From: Tetraselmis striata
Taxonomy: Eukaryota > Chlorophyta > Chlorodendrophyceae > Chlorodendrales > Chlorodendraceae
Assembly: GCA_006384855.1 (NCBI GenBank)
Contig: VCJN01003259.1
Location: 310,001-374,000 of the forward strand
Length of the DNA stretch: 64,000 bases
Direction of reading: 5' to 3'
How positions within the stretch are numbered: the first letter of the stretch is position 1; every line of letters starts with the position of its first letter. Of this stretch, positions 58,261-64,000 are shown piece by piece. Made by a program: the position numbers and the translations under genes. The notes beneath the pieces are model-generated. The model was not told where the DNA came from. It saw only the letters and a list, made by a program, of their open reading frames with translations, and did not search any database.

Positions 58261-58554
58261 GTGGTGCGGCCTCTTTTAACATCCAACATCCATGTCGTCA
58301 ATTGGAGATGGGATAACGAGGACGCAAGCCCGGCGGATAGGGAGCTGGTGATGAAGGTGATTTACGACGACGGCGACTCGGAAGAGCTCACTGAGTCGGA
58401 GATACAACCGCTACACCTAACGACAGACCAACTGAGCGATTTCACTCGGAGGTTGCCTCAAGGCGCCATTGACGACCTACCACCGGTGCGCCCGTTGCGC
58501 ACCCACCGACGGTGCTTTCCGGGCGGGGTGCTTGCCCTCGTTGTTGCCCTATAG
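58261..58554 (+). CDS. Short open frame with Tudor/Agenet-like segment
   Basis: About 90 codons read NIHVVNWRWDNEDASPADRE, then LVMKVIYDDGDSEELTESEI. The 'V.W.W...(12)..V.YDDGD.EEL...E' pattern resembles small Tudor, Agenet or PTC1-like folds that bind modified chromatin tails. No start ATG near the left end and no companion exons are seen. It could be a gene fragment or a chromatin-reading module of a mobile element. Confidence 0.35.
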   Translation: MVRPLLTSNIHVVNWRWDNEDASPADRELVMKVIYDDGDSEELTESEIQPLHLTTDQLSDFTRRLPQGAIDDLPPVRPLRTHRRCFPGGVLALVVAL

Positions 58555-59600
58555 TTGAGGTATTGGTAAAAATATCGCACCGGCAAGGTGCAAACGATGA
58601 TTTGCTGCTGAAGATGACGGTTACGCGCGCGATCGTTTACATGCTTGCGCGCATGTGCACCTACATGAGCTACGCGAACTTTTGGACGCCGACAGCGATG
58701 CCGATAGCGACGCCGAAGGCATTCTCGCGGGGGTTGTGGAAGGCAACCCCTCTAACGACAGCCGCAGCGACAACGACGGTGAAGCAGACGCTGGCGCGAG
58801 GTATGACTTCAGTACCGGTGACTAACAACGATGGCAAGAAGTCCAAAGCGCGCCTTACCTTGCGCAGCGTCAGGTGTGCACCCACTGTCAACTTGAAGTG
58901 GGCATGTTGGCATGCGATTGGCTGATTCCGGCATATAACACCGATCTGCACAATGTAGGATGATGGACAGACTGCCGATATATATACATTGGCGCCTTCT
59001 TTGCTGACATGCATGCCTGGACGCTTCAAGGCTATGAAACGTGTTGAAGTTACATCGTGGCACGGCTGCTCCTACTCGCGGCTACATAGTAAAGAGGGCA
59101 GGGACAAGAAAAAAGTTATGACTGTGCATGCTTTATGTGTCTGCATGCAGATATCGTATTATTACTCTAGATGGATGATGTTGATCGTATATATGGGCGG
59201 CTTTGGGTGCAGGCAAGTACTACTTATTTCGGAGTCTGCCGTCCAGACGCCCTTTACTGCGACGGCTATACAGACGGCGTGCACATGATGGCAATGGAGG
59301 CATCGCAGGGAAAGACTGCCGACGATGACTATGAACCGAGCATTGCCTACGTCGGAGATGCCCAGCCACCTGAAGCTGTCCAGCGCAGATCTCCGGTATC
59401 TAGCAATGCAGCCCGGCGCATGGCGCATCGTGCAGACGATAGCCGGCACTTCATGCATGTCTCCATTTGTGCGTTGGCTGATGTATATAAGCTATGTTGA
59501 CTTCTGGCCCTTGCCGATAGCACATGTACTACTGCTGGGGTATGGTAGTCAAGCACTTTTGGGAGTATGTTGGCACCTTGAAGGTAAATGATCTTTTACA
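58555..59600. other. No gene seen
   Basis: No family signal or repeat was recognised. Confidence 0.35.
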
Positions 59601-59850
59601 TCACTATTGCAGCCGCCCGTGGTTCCTGCCGCAAGGGGCGTTGCTAATATGTGTGTGCCCTCACACCCTCGCACCCATTTTGAGCAGTAGCCTCGCGCCG
59701 ATGCCCCGATGGCCTGGAAGCGAGCCAATTCACCGTCCATAGACTTCAGTTGGGCCGGAGTAGCATCCTCCATTGATACCCCTGACGATGAAAAAAGCCG
59801 GGGGGGGGGGGGTGGGGGGGGGGGGGGGGGGGGGGGGGGGCGGGGCAAGC
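59600..59850 (-). mobile_element. Second DIRS-type fossil scrap
   Basis: The minus strand reads GVSMEDATPAQLKSMDGELA, which matches the NDATPAQLKFL segment upstream of the reverse transcriptase in the 51300-55110 element. As there, a long poly-G block (about 59799-59840) adjoins. Only this small piece is present; it is broken. Confidence 0.45.
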
Positions 59851-60875
59851 CCGTCCAAGAACGGAACGTACGCGTACAACTCTAGATATCTAGTTGTCTG
59901 AGAACATTGCGACTCGCCCTATCGGCTTGCCAGTTGCCGAGATTACGACGGCCGCAATGTCTCATAAAGGGGGACGATGTCGGGGGTACGGGAATTGGCG
60001 CGATGAATGTCGCGAGGGGAGCTAGCAGAGCGCCATGTCGCTCGGTCTGCCCTCTCCATGTCGGCGTCAGGGTCCACGGCGCGTAGCATAGTAGAAGTGC
60101 CGCGGCGTGGGATCAGCCATGTTCCACGTGGCGATAGAATTGCCACATGCCACATGTCACTTCGTTCTCAAATCTGTCCTAGACGACTGGCATGCGCCGC
60201 CGGCATGCGCCCCAATCTAACCGCATCTGGGTACCTACGCCAAGTAGGGGCCAGTACGGATCGAGCCATGCTCACACGGGAGGGGCAGCCAAGGGTTACC
60301 ATTAGTCGACACTGGTCGAAGGGCTTGGACCTTGTTCCGCTGAATGGGCGGAAGCGTTGCCACTTCGTCATCTCCTCGCGTTGGGCGAGTAATCATCACC
60401 TCGTTCGCGGGTAGAAGTTAGCACGTCGCAAGCGGCGCGCGTCCATTAACCACACAAACCCTAACGGGTTTTTCCCGTAGGGGGGGGGGGGGGGGCGAAA
60501 GGCCTGGCTCACCGTACATGGTACGATGGCGGAAGACCGCCCCCTGCCCTGCAAAAAATGCAGCGACTTTGCTGTGTTGCACTCGATGGAGCGTGCCACA
60601 GCAAAGGAGAGTGAAAGGTCTGTCCGCCGTGGTGGCACGTGGTGGCCCTAACCAACCCCCGAAATCATTCGCGCGCGCGACTGGCGCGCCGCTCCAGGGC
60701 TATCCCGTACATCTTGAGAAACCACATAATAAAGTAGTTTATAACATTATAAAATGAAATGCCAGTTTGGTAACAAGTACGGGTATGATGCCTGCATGCG
60801 TCAGTTGCCGATGCATATCTCAAACTCCTGCCTGCCACTCTGTGAGTCAGATTAAATCTATCAATAGAACTAAGG
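59851..60875. other. No confident gene
   Basis: A short frame at about 60527-60640 (MAEDRPLPCKKCSDFAVLHS) has a CxxC and could be a gag-like or host scrap. A G run lies at 60481-60495. Nothing else is supported. Confidence 0.3.
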
Positions 60876-60877
60876 AT

Positions 60878-61128
60878 TACTTATCATAATGTCATGGAGG
60901 CTACTCTTATCAGTGTTATATAGTTCCATCTTTCTGATTGCCTTTTATTTTGGTGATTTCCGATATCGCCTTCTGCTGCTAGCTCATGTAATTAATCTAC
61001 CTGTATGTAGCGTTATCAGTACAGATAGTACCGCGAACTTTGGTCACGAGGCTTACTACTGTGCCATCAGGTATCGCCTTGCTACCAGTAGTGCCGACCG
61101 GTACGTACCAGGCAGTAATCCTTACCTG
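60878..61128. mobile_element. Small inverted-repeat element (MITE-like), about 250 bp
   Basis: The ends taaggattact (about 60879) and agtaatcctta (about 61117) are exact inverted copies. Inside lies a copy of the dispersed ggtgatttccgatatcgcc/ttctgctgctagct family (60948-60995). No coding capacity. No clear target duplication is visible, so the superfamily is open. Confidence 0.55.
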
Positions 61129-63060
61129 GTTTTGCTACCCGGGTACATCACAAATATCGCAGGCAAGATGATGGGGCGGACTTCGGGGATGGGGCCCCAG
61201 CTCGCATTACTCGAATGGGCCGACGCTCAAACGGGCGTAATCATTTCATCATTCGGGGTAAGTGCCGGCGGGTATTTTGATGGAAGTGTTTCAGACGGTG
61301 ATCTAACCGAGTTGGATTTCTGTGTGGATTTCTGTTGTGGACTTGAATGTTGCGTCTAGCTCATGTAATCATCTAACCGAGTTGGAAATCCCGTCACTGG
61401 CCTTTACTTAGTCGTGCGGAATGCTGTGGCGGGCGTTGATGACTACAACGGAGCGTCGGATATCCAGGGCTTCCCCTATCTCCGATCGCTGCGCCGAAGC
61501 GGCCGCCGTCATAGAGACACCGCTGCATGCAAGGGTTTCAGTGGTGCCAGTCCGCCAGTACGTCCGGATGCGGGGAAAACAACACTTGCAGGCAGCCGCC
61601 CGATTTCAGACTTCTTTATAACAATAATTCTCAATGCTGTGGGATTAATAATGATAGGGGACCTTTTCGCAGGGTTATTTATCCCGTATTATGTACGTGC
61701 GCGCTAATCGGCACCCTCGGGTAGTAAACTAGTGATACCCTGACTACATAATATGTATCATATATATGTGATTTTAAAATCACTACATGAGGTAGCTGCA
61801 AAAGGTGATAGATGAAGAAATCACCCGAAAAGGCAATAGGAAACGCCCACTACAGCAACTGCGAAGTGGAGATATACCAGCGACCTATGTGATTACCGGT
61901 GCTAGCTGCAACATTCAACATTCAACATATGTACTACCCGGGTACTTCCACACTACCATCCTGTACTGATACACTAAATACGACTCGATTTTTTACCTCC
62001 GAAATCCCGCGTACATTACTGCTTTACATCCCGCGGCATTGTTTCTCAGATAAACAATAACGCCCGCGAAGGCGGCGCGCGTCCTTGTGGCGAGATGGTC
62101 GGCTCGAATGTTGGTGGTGGTGAAAATTGATACTTATTTTTTCGAGTAGGTGGTCTGCGCTGCGGTATATACTCAGCAGTCGGCGGGATGCCACGCCGGC
62201 GCTATCAAGCGTGTATGGTAATCTAGTCAGCAGTGCCAATGAGATTACGTAGGAGGGCATTTAGTGAGGTCGAGATCTAGGGTTGTGACCCTAACATACA
62301 TGATCTCCTCACATTCCTCCCCGCAGTCAATTGGCGGTGATATATGTGGAAACGTGTATGGCAGCGCAGTAAGTGTTGTGGCAGCAAATGCAGGCAACAA
62401 CACATGTCATTGTCAGGTGACAGTCACACGCTGAAAAATCAGCATGGCAGATTTTCAGAGTTGAAACTCCGAAGTGAATGTTAGTCAACGACAGGGAATT
62501 TGGTGTGTCACAGGTATAATATAATAATGACACAAAAGGTGGTTGAGGTTTTTGTATGTGTTTTGGAGGCGATATATGTATGTGTGAATGACAATGTATG
62601 TTACGCCATTGATGGCCCGAACATGGAAGACCCAAAGACCACATCATGTTGTGGCCCCGATGCAAAATAGAGCGGACATGTTGGTAAAGGGCAATGATCA
62701 TTGTGCATTGTTGAGAGGAACTCTCAAAGCCGGACTACCGTGTGAACCAGTACCCCTCCGAAGACATGGCACCCACGGCGGTATGTTGTCACGTGGTTCA
62801 TCATGACGGGTTCTACCTTGCCAGAATTAAATGGATCTTGCCTCCGGGTTGGAACCGATTATTGAGACAAGTGGCAGTCATGACCATGACCCGCACTTAG
62901 GGCGTTCCCCTGGGGATACGATCGGTTGAGCACAATCCACGCCATTGATTGATTCCTAAAGGTGCCACCACATCGGAACCCAGTGCGGCAGTCTCAGCCG
63001 GATAGAGACTGCAGGGACAAACAAAGGTGGTGTGCAGTGGTGGTGCAGAGGCGAGAGGCT
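61129..63060. other. No gene seen
   Basis: Mixed AT-rich DNA. A diverged reverse copy of the dispersed family (catgaggtagctgcaaaaggtgata) lies at about 61785. No coding signal. Confidence 0.4.
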
Positions 63061-63064
63061 ACAG

Positions 63065-64000
63065 TGTTTTTCAGCATAGAACAATTGTTACAAGTTGTCA
63101 CCACCCGCTGCTACAAATAATCTAGCTATCGTCGGCATTGGCCATCAGGCCATGCCGACCACTAGCAGCACGCCCACTGCAAAGGGCGTCACCATGGAGA
63201 GTCAGACTGAAGGCAGAACGTCAGCCCCGTCATTGTACGGCAATACATAACATATGCCCTGCACTGTCAAGAATAGAATATATCTGACAGACAGGCAGAC
63301 ATAATTATATATAATACAGCAGGCCGATATACGAGTACTCGTGCGCGTGACATGCGCGCACTCGTACTCTAGTACCCGTAGAATGTACATCATTCAGTGG
63401 TACCGGCTCTCGTACTGTATTATGCCAAAGATAGCGCATGACAGGTTACAATACAGTATAACTGTCACACTACATCTCTCCCCCCTTGGACAACATAAAG
63501 CAGTATTCAATTTGCAGTTGGAATTCTAGCCGGATATTTAGCCGCATGCTGCAGAAACTCATCTGACTCAGCAAATTGCAGCCACATCGGCGTATCCAGA
63601 AAACTTTGCAAAGCAACAGTTCGTTTTACATCAAACAAACGATGCCAAACATGTGCAATAGTTTTATCTACAAAGTGCACCAGAAATTGCAATTGAGATC
63701 CTTTGCGGCCAGGCATCAAGCCAACTTTGACTGCGGATATCTTTTCAATTTCAAACTCCTGGCTGTCAGGATCTTCCTCAGAACCCGTGACCATTGGCAC
63801 AACCGGACGAATAGATGCAGTCGGACAAGGCCGCAAACTATTCACATGGAAAACCGGATGCAACTTCATCCCCGGAGGCAACTGCAACCGGAAACTATAA
63901 TTGCCAATCTTCTCAATAATCGGAAAAGGACCCAACTGCCTATCCATTAACTTCTGGTTAGGTTGGCCTTTGATTTTCAGAAAGCGAGTTACAATACTCA
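63065..64000 (-). mobile_element. Ty3/gypsy LTR retrotransposon, 3' end, cut by window edge
   Basis: The minus strand from the right edge to about 63525 reads the integrase C-terminal end of a Ty3/gypsy pol: RQLGPFPIIEKIGNYSFRLQ, then LPPGMKLHPVFHVNSLRPCP, followed by a chromodomain-like tail. A purine-rich tract (aaggggggagagatg in sense) follows at about 63475-63490, and a likely LTR runs from about 63474 down to 63065, about 410 bp. The visible part looks whole, so the copy may be young, but most of the element lies outside the window. Confidence 0.75.

Overview
The window looks like nuclear DNA of a green alga (Chlorophyta). It carries a many-exon ARC6/PARC6 plastid-division gene, a family confined to cyanobacteria and the green lineage. 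Exons are GC-rich, introns are short and often hold long poly-C runs, and TTTAGGG-type telomere-like bits occur. I cannot name the species. Exon models were built by hand from splice sites, reading-phase continuity and family motifs; no search was run.

Seven host genes can be supported. (1) 1498-4011 (+): VASt-domain lipid-transfer-like protein, 9 exons. (2) 8435-9592 (+): small single-pass membrane protein, 5 exons. (3) 10917-about 12481 (-): METTL21/FAM86-type methyltransferase with unresolved 5' exons. (4) 14563-22509 (+): ARC6/PARC6 homologue, 16 exons, about 734 aa. (5) 31848-34231 (+): secreted 2OG-Fe(II) dioxygenase with a VHL-beta-like tail, 3 exons, about 389 aa. (6) 36699-40511 (-): GT29 sialyltransferase-like protein, 11 exons, 545 aa, with all sialylmotifs. 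(7) 43261-47133 (-): Mad3/BubR1-type spindle-checkpoint protein, 7 exons, 999 aa, with two KEN boxes, three ABBA-type motifs and twelve 22-residue repeats. Genes 5 and 6 are neighbours, both probably act in the secretory pathway, and both end in an ER-retrieval-like tail.

The rest is mostly repeats. An 850-bp repeat at the left edge has an inverted copy at 26.6-27.45 kb. LINE tails lie at 5.0-6.6 kb and inside an ARC6 intron. A triple tandem repeat sits at 25.7-26.3 kb and a minisatellite-like block at 28.5-29.7 kb between direct repeats. A near-intact Harbinger-type MITE follows the Mad3 gene at 47.6-48.5 kb. From 48.5 kb to the end the window is transposon territory: a worn DIRS-type retroelement at 51.3-55.1 kb, a DNA-transposon HTH fragment, a second DIRS-like scrap, small inverted-repeat elements, and the 3' end of a Ty3/gypsy element running off the right edge. 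No tRNA, rRNA or CRISPR array was found.
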